Source: Cyclobacteriaceae bacterium (GTDB taxonomy: Bacteria > Bacteroidota > Bacteroidia > Cytophagales > Cyclobacteriaceae). From it: a stretch of 45,738 nucleotides of DNA. The notes under the pieces were generated by a model that was given only the letters and a program-made list of their open reading frames with translations, was not told where the DNA came from and searched no databases. A program made the position numbers and the translations under genes. The stretch covers positions 1 through 45,738 of the forward strand of contig JAGQYM010000037.1 in NCBI GenBank assembly GCA_020436085.1, read 5' to 3'. Shown here piece after piece: positions 1-8,604 of this stretch (positions are counted from its first letter, which is position 1; every line of letters starts with the position of its first letter).

Positions 1-354
1 TTTGACTATGGGACTCAGATCAAGTGGTCGGCTACCCAATTAGACAATGCTGGGGGATCAACGACAGGTCGTGTTTATTGGATAGCGATCGAGTCTGGAG
101 AAGATGCACCGGAGGAGTTTGATTTGGATGCAGACGAGAACGGAGTATGGACGTTTGGAACAGGAGAGGATGCGACCAGCACGGTTCAGGCGTTTAGTGC
201 GAGCATACCGGTATCTTCAGGCGCATCGGGGACAGTATTCAGTCCATTGACAGCGAACGGAGATCTGGATATTTATGCGGTGTTTGTGAGCAATACGGGA
301 AATCGTAGTGCAATCACAGCTACTCCGATATTAACAGTGACAATGGTTCCATAA
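1..354 (+). CDS. C-terminal fragment of a surface lipoprotein, paralogue of the gene at 6793-8478
   Basis: An open frame runs in from the left edge and ends at TAA 352-354, giving about 117 residues. The start is outside the window, so signal peptide and domain order cannot be judged. The fragment aligns nearly end to end with the C-terminus of the lipoprotein at 6793-8478; by hand count roughly 70-75% of residues match, including the blocks GSTTGRVYWIA, DADENGVWT and SGTVFSPLT. I infer a beta-rich extracellular domain. It is followed by a hairpin terminator almost identical to the one after its paralogue, so it probably closes an upstream susC-susD-lipoprotein unit. Function is unknown; the family is not one I can name. 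Confidence 0.8.
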   Translation, partial: FDYGTQIKWSATQLDNAGGSTTGRVYWIAIESGEDAPEEFDLDADENGVWTFGTGEDATSTVQAFSASIPVSSGASGTVFSPLTANGDLDIYAVFVSNTGNRSAITATPILTVTMVP

Positions 355-377
355 CGCGAACTCAGAGTCATAAAAAT

Positions 378-405
378 AAAAGCCCCTCTATGAGGGGCTT
401 TTTAT
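378..405 (+). terminator. Rho-independent terminator after the left-edge lipoprotein gene
   Basis: An 11-bp perfect stem (378-388 with 392-402) closes on the 3-nt loop TAT and runs into a T-rich tract. It lies 23 nt after the stop codon. The same stem core, GCCCCTC/GAGGGGC, ends the paralogous gene at 8478. Confidence 0.85.
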
Positions 406-755
406 TTTTATCCTTTGAACCCATCGATAATTTATTCAATGTTTCAAGTTAAATAAGGTGATAGGCGAAACTTATTCGGAATTACAAAATCTGTACAATA
501 TTGAACTCTAACTGTGCTATTATGCCACTCATGATTCATTGATTGAAATAAAAAAATACCGATCTCGACTAGCTAAGATTGAAACCTTTTTTTTCACTTT
601 AAGTATATGAGTAGGTAGATGTTTGCCCAAACTGATACACCATTTAACGTTACAAGAAACAAATGACGAACAGTGAAGAGAATAGAAATGGGCTTTTTGT
701 TTTGGAAACAGTTGTCTAAAAAAATCTAATTGGGGTATTTTAAAAGTAATTATCC
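406..755. other. Gene-free stretch between the left terminator and the response regulator
   Basis: About 350 nt with no convincing gene. A 13-codon reading frame starts with ATG at 688. The 15 nt at 676-690 are identical to those at 4921-4935, just before and including the susD start codon. I found no clear TAnnTTTG promoter for the regulator here. Confidence 0.5.
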
Positions 756-1403
756 ATGAATAAAGTTAACCTCTCTTCACTTGGAAAAAAAAAGGTGGCC
801 ATTATTGAAGACAATAAAGAGCTACGAGACGGATTTGATTTTATTGTAAAAAGCTCAAACAAGTATAATGTCACAGGCCTCTATGACAGCTATGAAGATG
901 CTATCCAGAAGATTTCCAAGAACCTACCTGACGTAATCCTGATGGATATTGAGTTGCCCGGTAAAAATGGAGTTGAGGCAACAGCGTTGATAAAAGAAAA
1001 ATTTTCTCAGGTCGAGATTGTTGTTATTTCGGTTCACGATGACAATAACTTGATTCTCGAAGCATTTAAAGCGGGGGCTTCCGGATATCTAATCAAAGAT
1101 TTTAATTATGTTGAATTGATACAGGCGATTGATGATGTGCTTTCAGGTGGGTCACCGATGAGCAGCAGTGTTGCCAGACTTGTGGTTGATCAATTTCATG
1201 TTAATGTTAACTCGCCTCTTAGTCACAGAGAGATTCAGGTACTGCAAATGATTTCAAGAGGAATGACTTATTCTCAGATCGCTGAGGACTTGAATATTTC
1301 CAAAGAGACTTCTAAGGTTCATATTAGAAATATCTACAAGAAGCTTCAGGTAAATTCCAAATCTGAGGCCATTGCACTTGCGCAGAAGGAGCGCTTCATC
1401 TGA
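756..1403 (+). CDS. NarL/FixJ-type response regulator with LuxR DNA-binding domain
   Basis: This 215-residue cytoplasmic protein has the two-domain layout of NarL-family transcription regulators. The receiver domain (about 12-130) shows the acidic pair E18-D19, the phosphoacceptor D64 in VILMDIELPG, S92 after strand 4 and K114 in SGYLIKD. The LuxR helix-turn-helix (about 153-212) begins LSHREIQVLQ and contains the recognition helix in KETSKVHIRNIYKKL. Phosphorylation of D64 by a sensor kinase is expected to control DNA binding. No kinase is adjacent, so it is an orphan here. It sits 285 nt upstream of susC on the same strand but ends in its own terminator, so it is likely a separate transcript that may control the neighbouring uptake locus (inference). 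Confidence 0.93.
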   Translation: MNKVNLSSLGKKKVAIIEDNKELRDGFDFIVKSSNKYNVTGLYDSYEDAIQKISKNLPDVILMDIELPGKNGVEATALIKEKFSQVEIVVISVHDDNNLILEAFKAGASGYLIKDFNYVELIQAIDDVLSGGSPMSSSVARLVVDQFHVNVNSPLSHREIQVLQMISRGMTYSQIAEDLNISKETSKVHIRNIYKKLQVNSKSEAIALAQKERFI

Positions 1404-1430
1404 TCACATACAAACAATAAGTCTTTTCAG

Positions 1431-1466
1431 GCACCTTTTACTTGGTAGTAGAAGGTGCTTTTGTTT
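1431..1466 (+). terminator. Terminator after the response regulator
   Basis: An 11-bp stem with one G-U pair (1431-1441 with 1448-1458) closes on a 6-nt loop. It is followed by TTTTGTTTT. It lies 27 nt after the stop codon at 1403 and separates the regulator from susC. Confidence 0.75.
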
Positions 1467-1688
1467 TCTACTACTTCATGGTTGATATGACATACCTTAA
1501 TTGTGGGGATGGACTGTATCATGGGTTAGCGACTTAACGTAATGACAGGCTGATTACACGCTTTTTCATAAAAAATACTAACAATTGGTTTAGAAATACA
1601 GATTTCTGATTCTGAGAAATTTGAAATAAGCATTAGTCTGCAAAAGCTGACTGAATGTGAAATCAATTCTTTAACAAAAAAATAACCT

Positions 1689-4600
1689 ATGAAGAAGTTT
1701 TTACTGTTATGCTTCTCATTTGTTTTTGTGCTCAGTGCATGGGCCCAGGAGCGAGTGGTTTCAGGTAAGGTTACAGCCTCAGAAGATGGCTCAACTTTGC
1801 CTGGTGTCAATGTGGTTCTGAAAGGGACTACAAATGGTACCGTTACCGATGTTGATGGTAACTACCGTTTGAACGTGCCGTCAAGTGGCGGGACATTAGT
1901 ATTTTCATTTATTGGTCTACAAACCCAGGAACTTGCTATTGGTGAGCGCTCCATTATCGATATATCGATGGGTTTGGATGTACAGCAGTTGACCGAGGTG
2001 GTAGTAACAGCTCAGGGTATTGAGCGTGAGCGCAAGTCCATGGGATTTGCTTCTACACAAATATCAGCTTCTGATATTGCAAATAAGCCGGAGACAGACT
2101 TAGGCCGTGCATTGCAAGGTCGTACACCAGGTCTTCAAATCCTGAACTCATCAGGATTGGCAGGATCAGGTTCGAAGATCAACATCCGCGGTATCAGTTC
2201 GGTGTCAGGTAACACACAGCCATTGTGGGTTGTGGACGGAGTGCCTATCAACACAGGATCTAATGATTCTAACCAGGACTTCCGTGATGGACAAGTGTCA
2301 CCAACTCGCTTTATCGACTTGGATCCTAACAACATTGCCAGCATCAACATCCTGAGGGGTTTGAGTGCGACAACGCTATATGGATCACAAGGTCGTAACG
2401 GTGTGATCCTTGTAACCACCAAGGCTGGGGCGAGCGGTAAGCAGACCAGAAACTTCGAGGCTTCTGTAAGCCAATCGCTGTTTGCAGTTGAAGCAATCAT
2501 TCCAGAGTTCCAGAACAAGTGGGCGAATGGATTTGATGGTGACTATGGAGAATTCTTCAGTACCTGGGGATATGTGTTTGATGGCAATGTGCCTCCAAAC
2601 AATCCACGTCACCCTTACTTCGAGCATGCAGCTACATTCCCTGAGTTTCCTGAATTTGCAATGTCAGAGGGTTATGTTCCTACAGCACAGCCGAACAACA
2701 TCAGTGATTTCTTCCAGAAAGGAACTTCTTCTAATACATCATTCAACGTGGGAGCACGTAATGAATTTGGAAGCCTTAATTTCAACTTTAGTCACTTGGA
2801 TGAAACCGGGTTTGTAAAAAATAACGGTATCGAAAGAAACAACTTCTCATTGGGAGGTACTGCAAAGCTTACCGATAAATTCAGCATCAACAGCGTTTTC
2901 AATTTTGTAAAAACTGATTTTGAGACACCACCTACTGGTGCTGGTACAGGTAGCAACTCTGCAGGAGCACCTTCAATATTTTCGAATCTATACTTTATCC
3001 CAAGAAATATTGACCTGACACACTGGCCATACCAGAACCCGGTAACAGGAGCATCAGTATACTATAGGAATGGAAATGATATTACCAATCCTTACTGGAT
3101 TTTGGATAACGCGAGACAAACGTCAACAACAAATCGTTTCTTTAGTAACATCAGTTTCAACTATGATTTTACTGACTGGTTTAAGTTAACTTACCGTTTG
3201 GGACTCGATACCTACAGTGAAAAACAAACTTTGTGGGTTAACAAAGGTTCTGTTGGATACCCAGCATCAGCAATTGCATTCTCAACTGGTTTGTTCCGTA
3301 CCGTAGATGTTAGCAATACAATCCTGGATCACTCAATTATCGGTACAATTCAGAAAAAATTGAACGCTGATCTTGACCTGACTGCGATTGTAGGTTTTAA
3401 TGCTAGAACAGATGAGAGAATTCAGAGCGGCTTGGAAAGTTCAGGTCAGGTAGTATACGGCCTTATTGAACACAGAAACTTTGCCAACACACAACCTCGC
3501 GATTTCCGTAACAACTCACTTTCGAATCTTAACCGGGTTGAGAGAAGAACCTGGGTTGGTGCGTATTTCGATGCAGGATTGGGTTATAAGAATTTCTTGT
3601 ACTTGAATGTGACTGGTCGAAATGACTGGGTATCTACTTTGGAAAAGGAGAACCGCACGTTGTTCTATCCAGGTGTAAGTGCATCGTTCATCCCTACCGC
3701 TGCATTCCCAGGTTTTGCAGCGGGCGTACTTGACTTCTTGAAATTGAGAGCGGGTTACGGAACATCGGCTAACTTCCCTGATCCATACAACACACGTCCT
3801 GTATTGAATACTAACTCAGTATATCAAGTGGATGCCTTGGGAACAGTTTCATCACAAGGTTTGGACAGAACTTTGGCTAACCCAGGCCTGAAGCCAGAGC
3901 GTCAGACTGAATTGGAGTTTGGAGTTGAAGCACAAGCACTTGATAACAGGGCTAAGATTGACTTGTCATTCTATAATCGCACCGCTAAGGATCAGATATT
4001 AAGTCGAACACTTGACCCTGCCACGGGATATCAACAAACATTGATTAACGCTGGAGAGATTACTAATAAGGGTATTGAAGCAGGTGTAACTCTTACACCA
4101 GTACGCAGCAACGCAGTAACGTGGAACGTGAGGGTAAACTGGACCCGCAACGTGAGCGAGGTTGTTAGTCTACCAGAAGGGTCTAAGGAGATCGTAGTTA
4201 GCGGATCAGTTACAAACGTTGGTGTAGCTAACTTTGCTATCGAAGGACAACCTTTCAATGTTATCCAAGGTACCTATGGATTAAAGGATGCTAACGGTGT
4301 GTCCCTTATCACTTCAAACGGTGACTATGCAATCTCTCCAGAAATTGGAGTGATAGGTAACCCGAATCCTCAGTGGCTTGGATCATTGATCAATGATGTA
4401 ACCTGGAAAGGAATCACTTTGGGCTTCCAGTGGGATTATGTGCATGGAGGAGATACTTACTCTTTCTCAGCTGCAACAACGGTTGCTCGCGGTACTGCTA
4501 AGGAGTTGGAAGACTTCGATCCAAGATTGCCATTGATAATCCCTGGTGTACTTCAATCAGATGGTGTTACACCAAACAACATACCCATGCCACCATCCCA

Positions 4601-4913
4601 ATTCTTCTTTGGTAACTCCATTATTGGATCCAACGCGAACGACACTGGTATTTTTGATTCTTCCAGGATTCGTTTGAGAGAAGTGTCATTGAGCTACAAC
4701 ATACCTCAAAACATTATCTCCAAACTTTCAATTCGCAGCGCAAACATTTCGCTGGTAGGAAACAACATGTGGTTCCGTGCCATCAATGCACCAAAGTATT
4801 CGAAGGTTGATTTTGACAGGACGGCTTTTGGAGTAGCTAACGGAGCAGGAATCGATTTTCTTGGAGGTCCGTCAGCTAGACGTTACGGTGTGAACCTGAG
4901 ACTTACTTTCTAA
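1689..4913 (+). CDS. SusC/RagA-family TonB-dependent outer-membrane transporter
   Basis: The 1074-residue product is the channel of a SusCD uptake complex in the outer membrane, powered by TonB-ExbBD. A signal peptide (1-19, cut after AWA) leads into a CarboxypepD_reg-like domain (about 23-95), a TonB-box-like EVVVTA at 103-108, a plug domain with the family pattern around NIRGISS and WVVDGVPI, then a long beta-barrel. It ends in Phe (GVNLRLTF), as expected for Bam-inserted barrels. Length is normal for the family. susD starts 19 nt downstream, so the two are surely co-transcribed. The substrate cannot be read from sequence; no glycosidase or peptidase gene is in the unit. I found no clear promoter in the 285 nt upstream. 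Confidence 0.96.
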   Translation: MKKFLLLCFSFVFVLSAWAQERVVSGKVTASEDGSTLPGVNVVLKGTTNGTVTDVDGNYRLNVPSSGGTLVFSFIGLQTQELAIGERSIIDISMGLDVQQLTEVVVTAQGIERERKSMGFASTQISASDIANKPETDLGRALQGRTPGLQILNSSGLAGSGSKINIRGISSVSGNTQPLWVVDGVPINTGSNDSNQDFRDGQVSPTRFIDLDPNNIASINILRGLSATTLYGSQGRNGVILVTTKAGASGKQTRNFEASVSQSLFAVEAIIPEFQNKWANGFDGDYGEFFSTWGYVFDGNVPPNNPRHPYFEHAATFPEFPEFAMSEGYVPTAQPNNISDFFQKGTSSNTSFNVGARNEFGSLNFNFSHLDETGFVKNNGIERNNFSLGGTAKLTDKFSINSVFNFVKTDFETPPTGAGTGSNSAGAPSIFSNLYFIPRNIDLTHWPYQNPVTGASVYYRNGNDITNPYWILDNARQTSTTNRFFSNISFNYDFTDWFKLTYRLGLDTYSEKQTLWVNKGSVGYPASAIAFSTGLFRTVDVSNTILDHSIIGTIQKKLNADLDLTAIVGFNARTDERIQSGLESSGQVVYGLIEHRNFANTQPRDFRNNSLSNLNRVERRTWVGAYFDAGLGYKNFLYLNVTGRNDWVSTLEKENRTLFYPGVSASFIPTAAFPGFAAGVLDFLKLRAGYGTSANFPDPYNTRPVLNTNSVYQVDALGTVSSQGLDRTLANPGLKPERQTELEFGVEAQALDNRAKIDLSFYNRTAKDQILSRTLDPATGYQQTLINAGEITNKGIEAGVTLTPVRSNAVTWNVRVNWTRNVSEVVSLPEGSKEIVVSGSVTNVGVANFAIEGQPFNVIQGTYGLKDANGVSLITSNGDYAISPEIGVIGNPNPQWLGSLINDVTWKGITLGFQWDYVHGGDTYSFSAATTVARGTAKELEDFDPRLPLIIPGVLQSDGVTPNNIPMPPSQFFFGNSIIGSNANDTGIFDSSRIRLREVSLSYNIPQNIISKLSIRSANISLVGNNMWFRAINAPKYSKVDFDRTAFGVANGAGIDFLGGPSARRYGVNLRLTF

Positions 4914-4932
4914 TCCAAAAAAGAGAATAGAA

Positions 4933-6678
4933 ATGAAAAAGACATATAGAATATTAGGTTTGGTCTGCATCCTTTTCGCGCTGTCGTGCGATCTGGATAA
5001 GGATCTTGATAATCCCAACGAGGTAGGGTTGAGTACAGCCGACCCGACCCTTTTGATGAACGGGATTCAGCGTGACCTTGCTGGTTTTTTTGAAAGAGTG
5101 TCTGGAGCAGACAGGGTGAATACACGTGGAGTGGATGAATTGATCCGCCATCGCGTGATGTCTGGTGGTTTTAACTACCAGACTGCTTACACACCTCAAA
5201 ACCTGGATGAGACCTGGCAATGGGCCTATCAAAAAGTGCTGGTAAATATTGAGGCTATGTTGCCATTGGCAGAAGAAGCCAATCTCACCACTCATATCGG
5301 AGCTGGAAAAATCATCAAAGCATATGTGTTGATGACCCTGGTTGATATGTTCGGAGATGTTCCCGCAACTGAAGCCCTAAAAGGTACCGAAGCGATTTTG
5401 AATCCAAACGTTGACCCGGGAGCCACAGTTTATACAATGGCCATCGACCTTTTGGATGAGGCACGTACAGAACTTGCCAAAACTGGAGCAGATGCCGGAG
5501 CAGGGCTGTCACGCGACATTTTCTATAACGGTGATCGTGAAAACTGGACAGCTTTAGCAAACTCACTTGAGTTGAAGGCCCAGCTGAATATGACAGTTGG
5601 GGCTACGGCCGTACCTGCCAGAATAAACACACTGTTGGGTGAAAACCTTATTGATACTGATGCTGAGGAATTCACCTACAAGTATGGTACTGCGGCTGTT
5701 CCATCAACCTCCCGCCACCCTTACTATACTGACACCTACAGGCCAGTTGCAGGATCTGCAAACGGTTGGATTGGTAATATGTTCCTAAAGGAAATGTTCA
5801 ACGGTTTAGGAGTTCAGGATCCGCGGTGGAGATATTATTTCTATCGTCAGGTAGGTAGCTTAAAACAGGCATTGTCTATAGACCCTAAGTCAATTACATG
5901 CTTAAACGCAAATGCTCAGGTTACTGGCACGCCATCACATTATACATCTTTCTATAGTAACCTGGATCGCCCTGTACTTTACTGTGCTTTCGATCCTGGC
6001 TTTTACGGAAGAGATCACGGTAATGCGGAAGGCCGAAACCCGGATGCACAAGTAGTTGTTGCTCCCGGTGTTTATCCTGTTGGAGGAAGAGTGGATACCA
6101 ACCCAACCGGTGCAGCGGGTAATCCTAACTATGCAGTGTTTACGCAATTAGGCCAGGGTGCCAATGGAGCTGGTATACTTCCGATCTACATGTCATTCTT
6201 TACGGATTTCATGAAGGCAGAGATTCAAATTCGCCTTGGTGGGACCCCAGCTGCGGCAAAATCAGCGCTTGAGGCTGGTGTTAACAAATCGATCGACCGA
6301 GTTCGGGCATTTGGTGTAAGCAGAGCACAGACATTGCCTGCAGGGCTAGAGCCAGAGCAAGTTATCTATCTGTCAACGTTAAGTGCATCTTGGGATGCAG
6401 CGACAACCAACGCTCAGCGAATGGACATAATTGGCAAAGAATACTGGAAGGCATTGTGGGGTAACGGACTTGAAGCCTATAACCTTTATAGGAGAACGAG
6501 TACGCCAACCGACATGCAACCAGTGGTTCGTGCAACACAACCTGGATTGGCGGGGCCCTTCTGGAGATCAATAGTTTATCCAGCGGTGTTTGCCAACCTT
6601 AATGCTAATGCTCCTTCGAACGAAGGTAAGGCAACAAGGAAAGTGTTCTGGGATACAAATCCTGATGATTTAGATTAA
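4933..6678 (+). CDS. SusD/RagB-family substrate-binding outer-membrane lipoprotein
   Basis: This 581-residue lipoprotein is the lid and ligand-binding partner of the SusC channel. The signal peptide ends in the lipobox ALSC with acylated Cys19, followed by DLDKDLDNPNEVG, a start typical of SusD-like proteins (NPNEV). The middle is helical and TPR-like, including AYVLMTLVDMFGDVPATEA, a classic SusD signature. The C-terminal part (LWGNGLEAYNLYRRTSTPTD) resembles the SusD-like_2 subfamily. The gene follows susC by 19 nt. Ligand is unknown. A strong hairpin lies directly after the stop codon, before the third gene of the unit. Confidence 0.94.
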   Translation: MKKTYRILGLVCILFALSCDLDKDLDNPNEVGLSTADPTLLMNGIQRDLAGFFERVSGADRVNTRGVDELIRHRVMSGGFNYQTAYTPQNLDETWQWAYQKVLVNIEAMLPLAEEANLTTHIGAGKIIKAYVLMTLVDMFGDVPATEALKGTEAILNPNVDPGATVYTMAIDLLDEARTELAKTGADAGAGLSRDIFYNGDRENWTALANSLELKAQLNMTVGATAVPARINTLLGENLIDTDAEEFTYKYGTAAVPSTSRHPYYTDTYRPVAGSANGWIGNMFLKEMFNGLGVQDPRWRYYFYRQVGSLKQALSIDPKSITCLNANAQVTGTPSHYTSFYSNLDRPVLYCAFDPGFYGRDHGNAEGRNPDAQVVVAPGVYPVGGRVDTNPTGAAGNPNYAVFTQLGQGANGAGILPIYMSFFTDFMKAEIQIRLGGTPAAAKSALEAGVNKSIDRVRAFGVSRAQTLPAGLEPEQVIYLSTLSASWDAATTNAQRMDIIGKEYWKALWGNGLEAYNLYRRTSTPTDMQPVVRATQPGLAGPFWRSIVYPAVFANLNANAPSNEGKATRKVFWDTNPDDLD

Positions 6679-6741
6679 AAAGAGTTCATCAAAGTGCCCT
6701 CGTCCCTTTCAGAGCGGGATGGGGCACTTTGTTAACTCTTT
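6679..6741 (+). terminator. Long bipartite hairpin between susD and the third lipoprotein gene
   Basis: Three nested stems are visible: 8 bp (6679-6686 with 6734-6741), 10 bp (6690-6699 with 6722-6731) and 4 bp (6703-6706 with 6716-6719). It begins at the base after the susD stop. The trailing T tract is short and interrupted, so it may be a partial terminator or an RNA-stability element that lowers expression of the downstream gene. Confidence 0.6.
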
Positions 6742-6792
6742 AGTCAAATGAAAATGGCGGTTTGAAGTAATCGCTAATAAATTAAGACACAC

Positions 6793-8478
6793 ATGAAAAG
6801 AATAATGAATAAAATAATCGTTCTAACAATGGTCGTAGTGGCGGTTGCCTGTACGGATGATTCGTTAGACCCATTTCGCCTGAGCGAATTGAAGAAAGGT
6901 TCGTTATTGGCATTGAGGGGATCAGATGGAACCGCAGGTAATCTGGATCCGGATGCCAATTTTTTCTTCAGAGACAATCTGACAGGAAATGAAACCTTCA
7001 CTTATGTTGCTGACTTTATATCTGAGGACCAAACTCTTTTGTCGGGTGTTCAGGTTTATGCGAGGCTTGCAATATCCAATGAACCTGAGGGTGCGCGTGT
7101 TTTGATAAAGACTGTGCCTGGAAGTGCTTTTGTTGCTCCTTCTGGAACGACCACACGTCAAGGTACGGTGTCAGTTACGTTGGACGAGGTTTTGACTGCT
7201 ATGAGTTTAGGAAATCCCGACACACTAAGTAGAACAAACCTTCTTATTGAATCTGATATCGAGCTGACCGATGGAACCATTGTTCCATCTTCAGCAATCG
7301 TAAATTCAGGTTTGTTCGCAGCGTCCGCTTTCTTTCCCGCTCATCAATTGAATTACTATGCGGAGGAGTCGGACGATTTTCGTCCAGAGGCAACTTCGAA
7401 ACTAGCAGGAGAGGTGGTTACTAATGCTGACGGTGAGGTAACATCGAGACCGGTTTTCCCTCTGAAAGCTGGTGCTCGTGACACTGTGATGTTTACATTC
7501 TCAGATGCGGTCGATGCTCCACCCGTAATTTCATTTAGCCCCGCATCAGCGGTAACGCCAATTGGAGCTGTTGAGCAATTGGAAGACACGGATACCTACT
7601 ATCAAATCTTCGAAGCAACTGGAGTGAATACCACTGCTGTGACGGCCACTGCGTCTGGTTCTACCTGGGAGGTACTTGAGATCACCCTGGTAATGAAAGA
7701 CAAAACGCAGACGATTAACATAGATAATACCCCTCCGCAGCTTGTCAGCCTTGAAACAGGAGATCTGATTGGACGTGGTCAGCTGGCTACGATCACCGCA
7801 AAATTCAATGAGAAAATGAGTAGCAAGACAGCAAACAGACTAAAGGTTTCAGTTAGCGGTCAGGGGCAAGAGGGTGTTACAGATCAGAACATGACTCTGT
7901 CATCTGACGGACTCTCATTGAGTTATGTATATCTTTTCAAAGAGGCTACCGAGGGTTCGGCAACTCAGGGTCCTTTGACGATAACGTTTACTGGAGGAGC
8001 TGATGAGGCTAGCAATGCATTGGATGTATCTGTCTTGAATACCGCAGCAACTGGTGCGCTTGTAAGTGATGTAGCTACTCCAGATGAGCCTACACTTGAC
8101 ATTGATGAGATAACTCCTGACTATGATTATGGAACACAAATTAAGTGGACCGCTGGTCAAACTTCCGGTGTTGGTGGTTCAACCACAGGTCGGGTGTATT
8201 GGATCGCTCTTGCAGCTGGTGATCCGGCACCAACAGGTTTCGATATAGATGCAGATGAAAATGGTGTTTGGACAATTGGAACAGGGGAGGACGCAACTAC
8301 TTCTATCCAATCATTTACTGCTAGCATACCTGTAAGTAGTGGATCTTCCGGAACAGTATTCAGTCCGCTGACTAAAAATGGCGATGTGGATATTTGGGCA
8401 GTATTCGTTAGCAGCACAGGGAACAGAAGCGCGATTCCGGCCGCAGCACAATTGACGAGTGTGACAATGGAGCCCTAG
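6793..8478 (+). CDS. Surface lipoprotein, third gene of the susCD unit, function unknown
   Basis: This 561-residue protein has a signal peptide with lipobox AVAC and Cys20, so it should be a lipoprotein, probably surface-exposed like SusE/SusF in the same gene position (inference). The sequence is beta-rich throughout. One segment (NTPPQLVSLETGDLIGRGQ, then ITAKFNEKM) resembles bacterial Ig-like domains. The last ~120 residues are paralogous to the fragment at the left edge. Translation could start at Met1 or at Met5 (6805); both keep the lipobox. It lies 114 nt after susD, beyond a large hairpin. I do not recognise a named family for the N-terminal part and assign no enzymatic role. Confidence 0.85.
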   Translation: MKRIMNKIIVLTMVVVAVACTDDSLDPFRLSELKKGSLLALRGSDGTAGNLDPDANFFFRDNLTGNETFTYVADFISEDQTLLSGVQVYARLAISNEPEGARVLIKTVPGSAFVAPSGTTTRQGTVSVTLDEVLTAMSLGNPDTLSRTNLLIESDIELTDGTIVPSSAIVNSGLFAASAFFPAHQLNYYAEESDDFRPEATSKLAGEVVTNADGEVTSRPVFPLKAGARDTVMFTFSDAVDAPPVISFSPASAVTPIGAVEQLEDTDTYYQIFEATGVNTTAVTATASGSTWEVLEITLVMKDKTQTINIDNTPPQLVSLETGDLIGRGQLATITAKFNEKMSSKTANRLKVSVSGQGQEGVTDQNMTLSSDGLSLSYVYLFKEATEGSATQGPLTITFTGGADEASNALDVSVLNTAATGALVSDVATPDEPTLDIDEITPDYDYGTQIKWTAGQTSGVGGSTTGRVYWIALAAGDPAPTGFDIDADENGVWTIGTGEDATTSIQSFTASIPVSSGSSGTVFSPLTKNGDVDIWAVFVSSTGNRSAIPAAAQLTSVTMEP

Positions 8479-8483
8479 TGTAA

Positions 8484-8548
8484 GAACGGTCAAAACTTAA
8501 AACAAGAAAGCCCCTCTCTGAGGGGCTTTTTTATTGAACGGTCAAAAC
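8484..8548. repeat. 13-nt direct repeat flanking the terminator
   Basis: GAACGGTCAAAAC occurs at 8484-8496 and again at 8536-8548, bracketing 39 nt that contain the terminator hairpin. The other copy of this terminator (378-402) lacks such flanks. Confidence 0.8.
8507..8532 (+). terminator. Terminator closing the susC-susD-lipoprotein unit
   Basis: A perfect 10-bp stem (8507-8516 with 8520-8529), loop TCT, runs into a T tract. It starts 28 nt after the stop codon at 8478. The stem is nearly the same as at 378-402. It is flanked by a 13-nt direct repeat, GAACGGTCAAAAC, at 8484-8496 and 8536-8548. Confidence 0.88.
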
Positions 8549-8604
8549 CAACAATTCATTGTTCCTTAACTTCATGAATTAGAGTAGAGTCGCAATTACT
8601 TGGT

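Noticed and set aside
1404-1688. A susC promoter
   Set aside because: I looked for TAnnTTTG with TTTG 19-21 nt upstream and found no acceptable match in this spacer.
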